Below, one piece after another: positions 44,257 through 52,536 of a stretch of DNA of 64,000 nt (its first letter is position 1; each line of letters opens with the position of its first letter). Below the pieces are notes generated by a model. That model made no database searches, had not been told where the DNA came from, and saw only the letters and a program-made list of their open reading frames with translations. The stretch covers positions 22,813-86,812 of the IMG/VR virus record IMGVR_UViG_3300017788_004205, one strand, 5' to 3'. The position numbers and the translations under genes were made by a program. This DNA comes from a virus.

Positions 44257-44433
44257 ATGGAAAAGAAACTTACACAGATAGATGAAAATGTTCGTTTTTA
44301 CATTAAAAATAATGTAGAAACTGAACCAGAAACAAAACCTATTCCTACGGAAACACCAGATACGGATAAAAGAAAATATCCAAATCCAAGCACTCCTCCG
44401 CAACCAGATGTAAAACCAGGCCCTAAAAACTAA
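44257..44433 (+). CDS. Small Pro/Glu/Thr-rich protein, 58 aa
   Basis: A reading frame of 58 codons with AAGGA eight bases before its ATG. The first 20 residues could be a helix (KKLTQIDENVRFYIKNN); the rest is a Pro-rich disordered tail (PNPSTPPQPDVKPGPKN). It fills the gap between two longer genes in the same orientation and keeps the phage codon pattern, so it is probably real. Confidence 0.55.
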   Translation: MEKKLTQIDENVRFYIKNNVETEPETKPIPTETPDTDKRKYPNPSTPPQPDVKPGPKN

Positions 44434-44447
44434 TATAGAGAAAAAAA

Positions 44448-45704
44448 ATGTTGGTAGAAGGTCTTTCTAATAACCCAGCTTTTCCTGCTTACAATAAGTG
44501 TAAATCGGAACTGCCCCAGCCAAACATGAGCACATTTATGAGTTTAGGTGGCGAAGGTGTGCATATTAAAAATCAAATTTCTCAAGCTGAGCAAAAAGCA
44601 TTTACAGATGAGGAATTAATAGATATAGCAAAGGAAATAGTAAAAATAATAATAGATGGCTCGGCTGAAGTAAAAAAAGGTCAGACATTTGATGATTTTA
44701 ATTTTGACCTTAGGTTCGTAAGAAAATACGAAGATTTACATTCAGATGTTGATAAAGCTCCATCTGGTAAAAAAGAAACTGAAGAAAAGATAACTATTGC
44801 TATTAAAAAAAGAGAAATCATAAACGCATTAACACAGGGGTTTGCAATCACAAGCCAAAGTAGAATGTTTGATTCGGATATGGATGGTGTAGTGAATAAA
44901 ATAGACTCAGACCTTTTGCAGAAGTATTTTAGATTCTTAAAGGTTACATTAGATTCCCATAAATATGTTAATAGAGAACATTTTTATGAAATGATGAATC
45001 AAATTCAAGAAAGAATTAATTATGCAAAGGAAAATAACTTACCAAGACCGAGTGGCTCTGGTATGGTTGTTCCAGCTAAAATGGAAGTCATATATGTTGA
45101 TGGTAAGCCTGTAATTAAAGTTGAAGCTGAAAACTTAATACTCGCTATTCAAGAAATGGTTAAGGGTGTATTTGAAGTTATATCTCATTTCAGTTTCTCA
45201 ACTTTAAGTAAAGAAGAAAAAGAAAGAATTTACTCAAAAACAGAGAATTGGTTTGTTGAGCAAGAGGGGTTTGTTTTTGGGCCGAAGATGGTAGAAATCT
45301 TCAAACAATTTTTTAGAGAAGTTGAAGACCATCTGATAGTAAAAGGAGTTATACAAGAATATGACGATACGATGATTATCAATTTATTGAACGCTCTTTA
45401 CTATGAAAAAATAACACCTGATGAAAAGTTTATAGAAATATTTTCTTTAATCTTTAATAAAGAATTAGACAAGGAATTGTGGCCTGTCGAAAAAGTCGCA
45501 CAGATTTACACAGAAATTATAGGAGAAAGAGGTTTTTACATACCAAATGGATATGAACCTGATTATGCAGAAGATAATCAAAGTTTAATTGAAGCGGAGC
45601 CACCATCATTGGATGATTTGCTCGATAAGATTATATTATTTGGAGAAGAATCTCTTACCCCAGAAGAAAAGGAATTTCTTAAAAAATATTCAAAAAAGGA
45701 ATAA
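44448..45704 (+). CDS. Hypothetical protein, 418 aa
   Basis: Not recognised. Mostly helical and acidic. It opens with a Pro/Asn-rich segment (SNNPAFPAYNKCKSELPQPN) and has a repeated FDxD-like segment (MFDSDMDGVVNKIDSD) that looks like a calcium-binding EF-hand or dockerin-type loop: D-S-D-M-D-G-V-V-N-K-I-D. The C-terminal part is helical (LDDLLDKIILFGEESLTPEE). It begins 14 bases after the small Pro-rich gene. Confidence 0.6.
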   Translation: MLVEGLSNNPAFPAYNKCKSELPQPNMSTFMSLGGEGVHIKNQISQAEQKAFTDEELIDIAKEIVKIIIDGSAEVKKGQTFDDFNFDLRFVRKYEDLHSDVDKAPSGKKETEEKITIAIKKREIINALTQGFAITSQSRMFDSDMDGVVNKIDSDLLQKYFRFLKVTLDSHKYVNREHFYEMMNQIQERINYAKENNLPRPSGSGMVVPAKMEVIYVDGKPVIKVEAENLILAIQEMVKGVFEVISHFSFSTLSKEEKERIYSKTENWFVEQEGFVFGPKMVEIFKQFFREVEDHLIVKGVIQEYDDTMIINLLNALYYEKITPDEKFIEIFSLIFNKELDKELWPVEKVAQIYTEIIGERGFYIPNGYEPDYAEDNQSLIEAEPPSLDDLLDKIILFGEESLTPEEKEFLKKYSKKE

Positions 45705-45708
45705 TATA

Positions 45709-46365
45709 ATGGTAGTTTCAGAAGAAATGAATGCTTATTTCAATGGTTCACTCTGGCCTGTTGAGAGAGATAAATTAGTTCAATTAGCTAATTCATCCAA
45801 GGGTGAGTTTATCATTGAGATTGGAGTTTTGCGTGGTAAAACGACTAAGTATTTGTTAGAAAATACAAATAAAAAAGTAATAGCAATCGACCCTTTTGAA
45901 ATGACAGACAACAATAATGAAGAAATTAAACAAGAGTTTTTAACTTCATGTAAAGAATATATGGATTCTGGAAGATTGTTTTTTATTCAGCAGAGGTCTG
46001 AAAATGCTCACAGACATTTAACATCATATTTAGTTAAAAACTGTGCTCTTGTGTTTGTAGATTGGGATGCTGATGGAGAACAACATCTAAAAGATTTCAA
46101 AGAATATACTCCTTATATTGCAGAAGACGGATTTTTGGTTGCCCATGATTTTTACGATAGCGGAACATTAGGAAAACATGGTCATATATCACATGCAGTC
46201 TCTGAATACATGAAATTTATAGATAAGCCAATTTGCTGGGAAACTATACTGTATTATCCAAAGCACTCAGATATGTCGGCATGTATGTTGTATTATGGAG
46301 GGTCTCCTGATTTCTTCTATGTCAATAGAAGCAGAGGACTTATTTGGTGTTCTCCTAATTCTTAA
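45709..46365 (+). CDS. Class I SAM-dependent methyltransferase-like protein
   Basis: 218 residues from the ATG at 45709, four bases after the previous stop; the longer upstream frame is out of place inside the previous gene. The Rossmann signature is GEFIIEIGVLRGKTTKYLLE with KKVIAIDPFE as the acidic second strand. The later strand ALVFVDWDADGEQHLKDF and EDGFLVAHDFYDSG resemble Methyltransf_24-type enzymes that act on small molecules or sugars. The acceptor is unknown. It overlaps the convergent HAD gene by four bases. Confidence 0.75.
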   Translation: MVVSEEMNAYFNGSLWPVERDKLVQLANSSKGEFIIEIGVLRGKTTKYLLENTNKKVIAIDPFEMTDNNNEEIKQEFLTSCKEYMDSGRLFFIQQRSENAHRHLTSYLVKNCALVFVDWDADGEQHLKDFKEYTPYIAEDGFLVAHDFYDSGTLGKHGHISHAVSEYMKFIDKPICWETILYYPKHSDMSACMLYYGGSPDFFYVNRSRGLIWCSPNS

Positions 46366-47303
46366 TTAGAAGCCATTAGTGTTAGCCTCGGTGTGAAATT
46401 CTCTGGATTTACATGGTAGATAGAAAAAGATTTACCTTGTTGGTTTAAATGTTTTTTTAAGTCTAAAAACATTTCTATGTTTCCCATATCATCATCATAT
46501 ACTTCTATAAGATTTGCTTGGGGTAAAGATTCAAGGACTACATTTATCCTACTGTTTTTGTTTAGACCACCTCTTTCTACCATTTTTATTTCATCCAATT
46601 CTAAACCTAATTGCCCAAGAATATCCAAAACCTCAGCTTTAAGACCTACTATTCTATTTGTAAGCAAAACAGTCCAACAAGATTTATCTTTGAAATCTTT
46701 TTTTAATCTTTCAGTTACTTCTTCAATTGGCTTAAATTCAAAGACATCTGGGTCTAAACTTTCTTTTTTTGACCACCAACCGATTTGAGTATATTTTCTT
46801 TTCTTTGCTTTTTCCCACATTGCCCTACCTTCTTCTGCACTGACTGTATCAACCAATGTTTTATCAAAATCGTAAAACGCAACTCTTATTATTTGAGATT
46901 TATCTTTTGGTTCATCTATTAAAGATTCCACAACCTTTACCCCATTTCTTTGTTTGTATTCTACAAGTTTGCCCCTTAAAACAAAAGGAATTTTTAACTT
47001 AAACCAATTCTTTATATTTTTAGCATCTGATGGATTTACCCTTTCTTTTGGATTTGTTGCTACTATGATATAAGGATTATCAAAATCAAGACCTTCTACT
47101 TTTATAGCCATTAATTTATCAGTATAACCAAACTCTATAGCTGTGAAATCAGTAGCCATCCCAATTATATCATTCCTTTCAGCCCTACCGCTGTGTAGTA
47201 TTATATTTTGAGCAAATATATTCCATTCGGGTATAAATGGCTTTAATTTCTTTTTAATCAGTTTTTGAGAATAATCATCTAATTTCAATGCTACATATAT
47301 CAT
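46362..47303 (-). CDS. HAD_SAK-type RNA-repair phosphatase with N-terminal 2H-like domain
   Basis: 313 residues from the ATG at 47303, 24 bases after a GATATATACA element; an in-frame ATG at 47351 lies before that promoter. Residues about 143-300 are a HAD phosphatase of the Swiss Army Knife RNA repair type: VAFYDFDKTLVDT with the catalytic DxD pair, GWWSKKESLD, VLLTNRI and EVYDDD. Residues 1-120 (MIYVALKLDD, NIILHSGRAERND, GLDFDNPYIIVATNP) resemble the 2H phosphoesterase domain of fungal-type tRNA ligases, but both expected HxT motifs look replaced. A role in healing cleaved RNA ends is plausible, perhaps with the ligase at 57890. Confidence 0.72.
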   Translation of the reverse strand: MIYVALKLDDYSQKLIKKKLKPFIPEWNIFAQNIILHSGRAERNDIIGMATDFTAIEFGYTDKLMAIKVEGLDFDNPYIIVATNPKERVNPSDAKNIKNWFKLKIPFVLRGKLVEYKQRNGVKVVESLIDEPKDKSQIIRVAFYDFDKTLVDTVSAEEGRAMWEKAKKRKYTQIGWWSKKESLDPDVFEFKPIEEVTERLKKDFKDKSCWTVLLTNRIVGLKAEVLDILGQLGLELDEIKMVERGGLNKNSRINVVLESLPQANLIEVYDDDMGNIEMFLDLKKHLNQQGKSFSIYHVNPENFTPRLTLMASN

Positions 47304-47327
47304 GGCAAATAAAAATTTTCTGGTTTC

Positions 47328-47337
47328 TGTATATATC
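47328..47337 (-). promoter_or_regulatory. GATATATA-type promoter on the minus strand
   Basis: The minus strand reads GATATATACA between the terminator of the upstream gene and the start at 47303, 24 bases away. Confidence 0.6.
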
Positions 47338-47343
47338 AATATT

Positions 47344-47386
47344 AAAAACAAAAGCCGTTAAAAACGGCTCTTATATTTTTTTATGT
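47344..47386 (-). terminator. Rho-independent terminator after the phosphoribosyltransferase-like gene
   Basis: Stem AGCCGTT / AACGGCT with an AAA loop; on the minus strand it is followed by TTTGTTTTTAATATT. It has a T-run on the plus strand too. Confidence 0.75.
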
Positions 47387-47396
47387 AATCCACAAA

Positions 47397-48086
47397 TTAC
47401 TTCAAGATTGCATATCCAACAACTGATTTTGCACCGCATTTCAAAAGAGCGTCACAAGCTTCTTTTAAGGTTGTTCCTGTTTCTGCATAGTCGTCAATGA
47501 TAGCAACATTTTTTCCTAAAACTTTATGTTCAAGGGAAGGATTAACGCCCAAGAAGTTTTTGATGTTTGCTTTATCTTCTTTTCCAATCTTTTCAATATC
47601 AAAATCTCCATATCTAAAAAGACGAGAAACCTTTTTATCTACACTATCGCTTGTTGTTTTAATGTCATTTCGTGTTTTTGTCAAATAAACAAGGTTCTTG
47701 AGAACCATAGGTTTAATGCCTTCTGAAAAATCAAGTTTATCTACTAAGTCACCTGCGAGATTTGTTTTTGTTGTCTTGATTGTTCCTATAACATCGAAGC
47801 TCTTATCTTTCATGTGGTCTGTGAACATTCTGGATGCTTTGCCGATAAGTTTACCTGCTTTTGTATTATCAAGAGTTTGAACAGAGCCCAAAGCACCTTT
47901 TAATCTTCTTATGTCTGGATTTACCATAGGTCTATTATCTGGGTCCATACCAGCTGAGTTAAAAAGGCATATATTACAACCATTTTCAAGGAGTATTTCA
48001 TCAAGTCTGTAGATTTCAGATTCTGAACTCTCATCTACATTATTGGATTCTCCGATGTAGGATATAAATTCTTTAAAATTTCTCAT
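47397..48086 (-). CDS. Phosphoribosyltransferase-like protein with head-targeting leader
   Basis: 229 residues. The leader MRNFKEFISYIGES has the N-F-x-x-F pattern and ends IGE. The C-terminus holds the type I phosphoribosyltransferase signature: VAIIDDYAETGTTLKEACDA (PRPP-binding loop with DDYAETGTT) and GAKSVVGYAIL. The first part includes a Cys pair (NGCNICLFNSAG). The middle is helical and not like standard nucleobase enzymes; it could use PRPP or NAD-related substrates, or be a ComF-like DNA uptake protein. It is a single-gene unit behind the palindrome at 48105. Confidence 0.72.
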   Translation of the reverse strand: MRNFKEFISYIGESNNVDESSESEIYRLDEILLENGCNICLFNSAGMDPDNRPMVNPDIRRLKGALGSVQTLDNTKAGKLIGKASRMFTDHMKDKSFDVIGTIKTTKTNLAGDLVDKLDFSEGIKPMVLKNLVYLTKTRNDIKTTSDSVDKKVSRLFRYGDFDIEKIGKEDKANIKNFLGVNPSLEHKVLGKNVAIIDDYAETGTTLKEACDALLKCGAKSVVGYAILK

Positions 48087-48104
48087 AGTAAAAACGTTAA
48101 ATTA

Positions 48105-48124
48105 TTTAGATATATATATCTAAA
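48105..48124. promoter_or_regulatory. Perfect 20-base palindrome with two opposed GATATATA promoters
   Basis: TTTAGATATATATATCTAAA reads the same on both strands and presents GATATATA in both directions between divergent genes starting at 48086 and 48190. Confidence 0.6.
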
Positions 48125-48189
48125 ATAAAACCGCTTTATTGGAAAAAAAATTAAAACCCTATAAAGTGAGCACAATTAACCCTAATTTT

Positions 48190-48609
48190 ATGAAAAAACA
48201 TGTTCTTTTGTATGAGGAATTTGCACCCAAAGAAACTGATAGCACAGATTCTTGGGATATCCCAACCTCAAAAAACTGTAAAATTGAGACAATATCACTA
48301 TATGATGAGAATGGAGAGGTGGTCACATATAATCAAGATGACCATGAGGGAACCTTGGTAGGTGATGTATTTTTCAATAATAATAGCCCAAGTGGATATC
48401 AAGGCGATTTATATAGAGATTGGATTGATGGTTCATTGGGTAATGCTGTTATGAACTATATCAATAAAAACTATAATTATATTGAACCTGTTTATATGAT
48501 TGAAGTCGAGCTTTTGCCTCAAGGTGGTAAGAAAACATTCACTTTGGCTTATGATTTTAATGGAAGTGAATATAAATTGAGAGAAAAGAGATATTTACCA
48601 TTAACCTAA
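48190..48609 (+). CDS. Hypothetical protein with possible leader, 139 aa
   Basis: I use the ATG at 48190, giving KKHVLLYEEFAPKETD, a leader-like start; an upstream TTG at 48139 is the alternative. The body is acidic and beta-rich (KIETISLYDENGEVVTYNQD; YMIEVELLPQGGKKTFTLAY). No family recognised. The next gene, a metalloprotease, follows after five bases, so the two form a unit. Confidence 0.55.
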   Translation: MKKHVLLYEEFAPKETDSTDSWDIPTSKNCKIETISLYDENGEVVTYNQDDHEGTLVGDVFFNNNSPSGYQGDLYRDWIDGSLGNAVMNYINKNYNYIEPVYMIEVELLPQGGKKTFTLAYDFNGSEYKLREKRYLPLT

Positions 48610-48614
48610 TTTTT

Positions 48615-49634
48615 ATGCCTAAATATATTAAAACATACAAACAATTTGAATCTGTAACGGACGATGCTAAGAAATTTGTCTACAAGACATTGGGCATAGC
48701 TAAAAGAGATTTGTATGCTAATAGCGATGAAATGAAGGAAATTGAGAAGGTAAAACAATACTATAAATGGTGGTATTCAAATCCAGCTGTTATTTCAAAG
48801 ATTGATGTTGCAAAGGGATTAGATAAAACAATTATCTCTAAAAAAATATTAGAGTTCATAGATAAAAAACTCATCCCATCTGAATTTAGGATATTTAGAA
48901 GTAAAGAAGCTGAACAACAATATAATGAGATTTATAATAATACATCAAAAGTAGAGCCAGGTTCAACCCTTGGTTGGATTTATGACACATCTGAACCTAT
49001 TTTTATAAGGATGTATAGAATCAAAGAAACTAATAGCGATTTTTTTGGAAGTATATTACACGAGATGGCTCATTTAATACAAAAGTATGCAGGCGAAGAG
49101 CTATTTAGTAATTTACACAATCCAACTATGCCGAAGGGTTCTTATGGAACAGATTCTATAAAATATGGTTTGTTTTTACCACCATTAGACCCAAATCGTA
49201 GTAATAAGCCTTATGTTGAAAGAGAGATAGAGCAATTCGCAAGATTTCATGTTATGAGATATTACTTTGGAATTAAACCAAATGATAGTTGTAATCAAAT
49301 TTATGATAAAATTAAAACATCTATAAATAGTGGTAAATTCAATGATAAAAATAAGATGAAAGTTATAACTATAGGGGGTAATTCTTATTTGCTAATAGGT
49401 TATATCAACGCTGAAGATACGAATGAGAATTTTTGGTGGTATCTACAAAATTACAGTAGAAAGAGCGTCCAGTTACAAAAAATCGCAGGGTGGCAAAATG
49501 CAGAAGGGATTGATATGAAAGACTTTAGTAAAGTTTTGAGAAAATACCCTATGTTCATGGAACTTGATGTTATATGCCACGACCATCAGAATATTGTATC
49601 TAATTTTGATTTTGAAGAAAAGAATCTCGCTTAA
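48615..49634 (+). CDS. Zincin-type metalloprotease with leader-like N-terminus
   Basis: 339 residues. The N-terminus MPKYIKTYKQFESVTD resembles the leaders, though without a clean (L/I)xE. SILHEMAHLIQKYAGEE near residue 149 is a HExxH zinc motif. A glutamate further on (YVEREIEQFARFHVMRYY) could be the third ligand, as in gluzincins. The family beyond zincin is not clear. Such a protease could cut host proteins on entry or act on a phage precursor. Confidence 0.72.
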   Translation: MPKYIKTYKQFESVTDDAKKFVYKTLGIAKRDLYANSDEMKEIEKVKQYYKWWYSNPAVISKIDVAKGLDKTIISKKILEFIDKKLIPSEFRIFRSKEAEQQYNEIYNNTSKVEPGSTLGWIYDTSEPIFIRMYRIKETNSDFFGSILHEMAHLIQKYAGEELFSNLHNPTMPKGSYGTDSIKYGLFLPPLDPNRSNKPYVEREIEQFARFHVMRYYFGIKPNDSCNQIYDKIKTSINSGKFNDKNKMKVITIGGNSYLLIGYINAEDTNENFWWYLQNYSRKSVQLQKIAGWQNAEGIDMKDFSKVLRKYPMFMELDVICHDHQNIVSNFDFEEKNLA

Positions 49635-49655
49635 TTCTGTGAATTAAAAAAATCC

Positions 49656-51077
49656 TTACAATACAACCTCACCTTTGATATATGACTTATTTCTTATTTG
49701 ACCTTCTGTGAATTTTGCGTTTGAACGTTGGTCAAATATGTATAAATCCTTTCCGATTTCAGTTGCTAAACCATCTAAATTTTTTAGTTCATTTTCTTGA
49801 ATGCAATACATTCCAGTTACAATTTCAGGCCCGCCTTTGAGAGTTGTTAAATAACAATCAGATGCTACAAAATCACCTTTTATGATACGGGGACAACCTT
49901 CTAAGGAATCTAAATGATTTGAATCGAGAAATAAACTACCTGTTATTTCATTAGGTAAACCATCGAGGCTTCTGAGTCTATTGTTATTGAGAGTAACATT
50001 TCCTTTAATGAATCTAAATGTAACTGGTATCATAGTAAGATTATAAAACATGTAAGTTATGTCACTATATGCTAATACAGATAAGTCATTATTTATTTCA
50101 TACCAATCACAATTTATAATCCGCATAAATTCATCAACTTCTTCTCTTGTCTCTGCTTTTCTGAAGTTATACCAATTCAAACTAACTCTTGGTTGATATG
50201 TTCCTGTTGCATTTCTTAATTCTCTATATTCTTCTTTTTTTGGCATTACATTGTGAAGAACGCCATCGTCTGTTAAATAAAAGAATGTATCTAAATAAGG
50301 ATAAGTATCGAATTCAAATTTATTCAATGTTATCGTATAATCCTTAGAGAACTCTTTTCCATTACTCATAAACAAATGAGAGTGAATAGGTTTAGAATCA
50401 TCTTTTGCTCTATAAACTATTTTATTTTCATCTGCCCAATCTCGCAATACATTCTTTAGCTCAGGTTCTGTTGAATAGATTTTATCCATAACAATATCGC
50501 CTTCATCTGTATTCCAAATCAATGCTCTTGCTCTTATTTTAGATTCTTCGTTTGTAATTATAACGCAACCTACTTTATCGGGATTTTTTACATATATGTT
50601 TAAGTAAGGTTGACATTCTTCGCCCCTCATACAATTCATTTCCATATCCCCCTTTTCTGATTCATAGTTTGATTTAAGATATGTTATTTTAATATCTTCA
50701 CCTTTCACTATAACTGGTGTTGTAGTTTCTTTTACAGATGTTGCTTTGTAAGCAGTCACAAAGTCAGAAACATCTTCTTGGGTAAAGTTAGCGTTTATTT
50801 TTCGTATGAGTTTACCTATCTTCACAATATCAGAAGGGTTTACAGGTCTGTTTGCCCTTTTTATATTTACTTCATCGGATTTTTCAGTTGCTATTATTTT
50901 TTCAGTATCTCTCAAATCACTATCAGTTTGGATATACTTATTATCATCCATCATATTTACAATAGATGATGATATAGGATGATTTATTTTTTTAAGTCTA
51001 TCTACAAAACTATCATCTAATTGTACTAATGACTCTAATAGTCTATAAAGTTCAAATGAATTAAAATTGCCTATCAT
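49656..51077 (-). CDS. Leucine-rich-repeat protein with head-targeting leader
   Basis: 473 residues. The leader MIGNFNSFELYRLLES ends LLE. The N-terminal 300 residues are not assigned; they contain EMNCMRGEECQPYLNIYVKN and look like a mixed domain. Residues about 345-445 are leucine-rich repeats: GNVTLNNNRLRSLDGLPNEI, GSLFLDSNHLDSLEGCPRII, and further units with the L-x-x-L-x-G-x-P step. LRRs bind protein partners. The start overlaps the upstream amidoligase stop by four bases, so the two are coupled. Confidence 0.72.
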   Translation of the reverse strand: MIGNFNSFELYRLLESLVQLDDSFVDRLKKINHPISSSIVNMMDDNKYIQTDSDLRDTEKIIATEKSDEVNIKRANRPVNPSDIVKIGKLIRKINANFTQEDVSDFVTAYKATSVKETTTPVIVKGEDIKITYLKSNYESEKGDMEMNCMRGEECQPYLNIYVKNPDKVGCVIITNEESKIRARALIWNTDEGDIVMDKIYSTEPELKNVLRDWADENKIVYRAKDDSKPIHSHLFMSNGKEFSKDYTITLNKFEFDTYPYLDTFFYLTDDGVLHNVMPKKEEYRELRNATGTYQPRVSLNWYNFRKAETREEVDEFMRIINCDWYEINNDLSVLAYSDITYMFYNLTMIPVTFRFIKGNVTLNNNRLRSLDGLPNEITGSLFLDSNHLDSLEGCPRIIKGDFVASDCYLTTLKGGPEIVTGMYCIQENELKNLDGLATEIGKDLYIFDQRSNAKFTEGQIRNKSYIKGEVVL

Positions 51078-52411
51078 GAATATTTTTTGATTTTTCTTTT
51101 TATTCTAATAACTTCTGTTCTATCATCCATTTTACAAAGGTCAGAAATTTGACCAGAGCGTATAATACAGCCTTTAACCACCCCATTAATTGTTCTTGAA
51201 CCGTTTTCGATATAACAATTATCTATGGTTGTTTTTACTCCCATTTCAGTTCTTGTGATTTTAGAATCATACACTTTATTGCTCATTATGAGTTCACAAT
51301 CCTCCAAATGAGATTTTTCTATTTTGCAACTCCAAAGGTTACAATCTTCAATTATCCCAGAAATTGTGCAGTTCACTAAATCAACATCTCTAATTAAAAA
51401 TGAATCTTTGAATGAAGCATCTTTTACTTGCATCCTTGATACTTCTGTATCATAATTGATAAGTGCTTTTGTAACACCACCGAAAAGAATCAAATCAAAG
51501 AGTTTATCTTTCAACATAGGAAAGTAAGATTTCAAGACTTCTTTATCTCCCTTCAAATCAACAAAAAGCTTAATATTAGGATACTTCAAGAAAAATGTAT
51601 CTAAGTTTGTAAATGCTCCAACATAGTTTTTATGTTCTTTCATTATCTTATTTAATGTAATTAGATTTTCCTCATCATATGCAGGATTATCCAAACATTT
51701 AAATAAAGTCAAAGCATTGTATTCGAGAATTTCAAGAATCTCATCTGATTTTTTCTCATAACCAGCTCCACCTATTGACCTGAACTCTAAATAGTTGTTT
51801 TTAATTTTATCGAAATTCACCGAATAATACTTTGTATTTGGTGTGATATACATATCTTTTGAAATTCCCTTTATCTCATCAAAAGTCATAAATCTATTTA
51901 CAGGATAAACTTGCTTTATTCCTCTTGCATAGATGTTATTTTCTCTATGTGGGAAAAATTTGAAGATTTCAGATTCATCATATGATAAGATAAACTTTAA
52001 TTTATCTAAGTGTGATAGTTTACATGCCAATTTTACATAAAACTCATCAAATGAAATATTAATATGAAGACCGCATTTTTCTGTTGTCCATCCATTTTCT
52101 TCAACCCATCGTAAAACTCTTTTGAGAACCATTCTTGCTTCTGTATAAGGAAGTGGCCCAGTTACAAGCTCTTTCATTTTATAACCACCTGAAAAATCTG
52201 GTATTATTCTAAAAAGATTTGCAGTTGGCTTTGAGCTTGCGCCCATTTTTGACTTTTTATCTATAACCTTGCCTCTACCTAAAACAATTTTAGGTTCTAA
52301 AGCCTTTGAAAGTTCTCTTGCGGTTTCTTGTCTGTCGAAATTTGTGAAAAACTCAAATTCGAAGCCTATTCTGCAAGCACTTAATGCCTTTTGTTTTTTT
52401 AAGTCGTCCAT
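51074..52411 (-). CDS. Amidoligase-like protein with C-terminal beta-helix
   Basis: 445 residues from the ATG at 52411, 25 bases after a GATATATACT element. Motifs of the putative amidoligase family (PF12224) are CRIGFEFEFFTN near residue 15, CGLHINISFDEF near residue 117, and YLEFRSIGGAGYE near residue 207. These enzymes join COOH and NH2 groups using ATP, as in glutamine synthetase-like folds. Residues about 335-430 are short beta-helix-like steps (DVDLVNCTISGIIEDCNLWS; KIEKSHLEDCELI), an unusual addition. It is coupled to the LRR protein, which may recruit the target. Confidence 0.75.
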   Translation of the reverse strand: MDDLKKQKALSACRIGFEFEFFTNFDRQETARELSKALEPKIVLGRGKVIDKKSKMGASSKPTANLFRIIPDFSGGYKMKELVTGPLPYTEARMVLKRVLRWVEENGWTTEKCGLHINISFDEFYVKLACKLSHLDKLKFILSYDESEIFKFFPHRENNIYARGIKQVYPVNRFMTFDEIKGISKDMYITPNTKYYSVNFDKIKNNYLEFRSIGGAGYEKKSDEILEILEYNALTLFKCLDNPAYDEENLITLNKIMKEHKNYVGAFTNLDTFFLKYPNIKLFVDLKGDKEVLKSYFPMLKDKLFDLILFGGVTKALINYDTEVSRMQVKDASFKDSFLIRDVDLVNCTISGIIEDCNLWSCKIEKSHLEDCELIMSNKVYDSKITRTEMGVKTTIDNCYIENGSRTINGVVKGCIIRSGQISDLCKMDDRTEVIRIKRKIKKYS

Positions 52412-52436
52412 GGTGGAATATTTTTTTAGAACTTTC

Positions 52437-52446
52437 AGTATATATC
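52437..52446 (-). promoter_or_regulatory. GATATATA-type promoter for the amidoligase unit
   Basis: The minus strand reads GATATATACT, 25 bases before the start at 52411 and two bases from the opposed promoter at 52449. Confidence 0.6.
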
Positions 52447-52448
52447 CC

Positions 52449-52458
52449 GATATATACA
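52449..52458 (+). promoter_or_regulatory. GATATATA-type promoter for the gp32 leader
   Basis: GATATATACA lies 27 bases before the short reading frame at 52486 and 175 bases before gp32. Confidence 0.55.
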
Positions 52459-52485
52459 TTTAATTCAATTAAAGGAAAAAAATTG

Positions 52486-52536
52486 ATGAAAATCGGGCCC
52501 GAAAAAAAATTTTCGTCACTCATTGAACTTTTTTGA
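52486..52536 (+). CDS. Possible 16-residue leader peptide upstream of gp32
   Basis: A short frame MKIGPEKKFSSLIELF with AAAGGA nine bases before its ATG and a promoter element 27 bases before it. Inside it lie a palindrome TCGGGCCCGA and a hairpin CGAAAA / TTTTCG. It could be a regulatory upstream frame or chance. Confidence 0.35.
   Translation: MKIGPEKKFSSLIELF

Noticed and set aside
45589-45708. Upstream extension of the methyltransferase
   Set aside because: It lies wholly in the previous gene in another frame and has no conserved-looking sequence; ATG 45709 follows the previous stop directly.
47288-47880. Plus-strand frames opposite the phosphoribosyltransferase-like gene
   Set aside because: They are antisense shadows; the minus frame has a leader, a family motif, promoter and terminator.
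49631-49647. TTAATTC / GAATTAA hairpin as a terminator
   Set aside because: Seven AT-rich pairs only and poor T-tail; could terminate weakly, but not listed.
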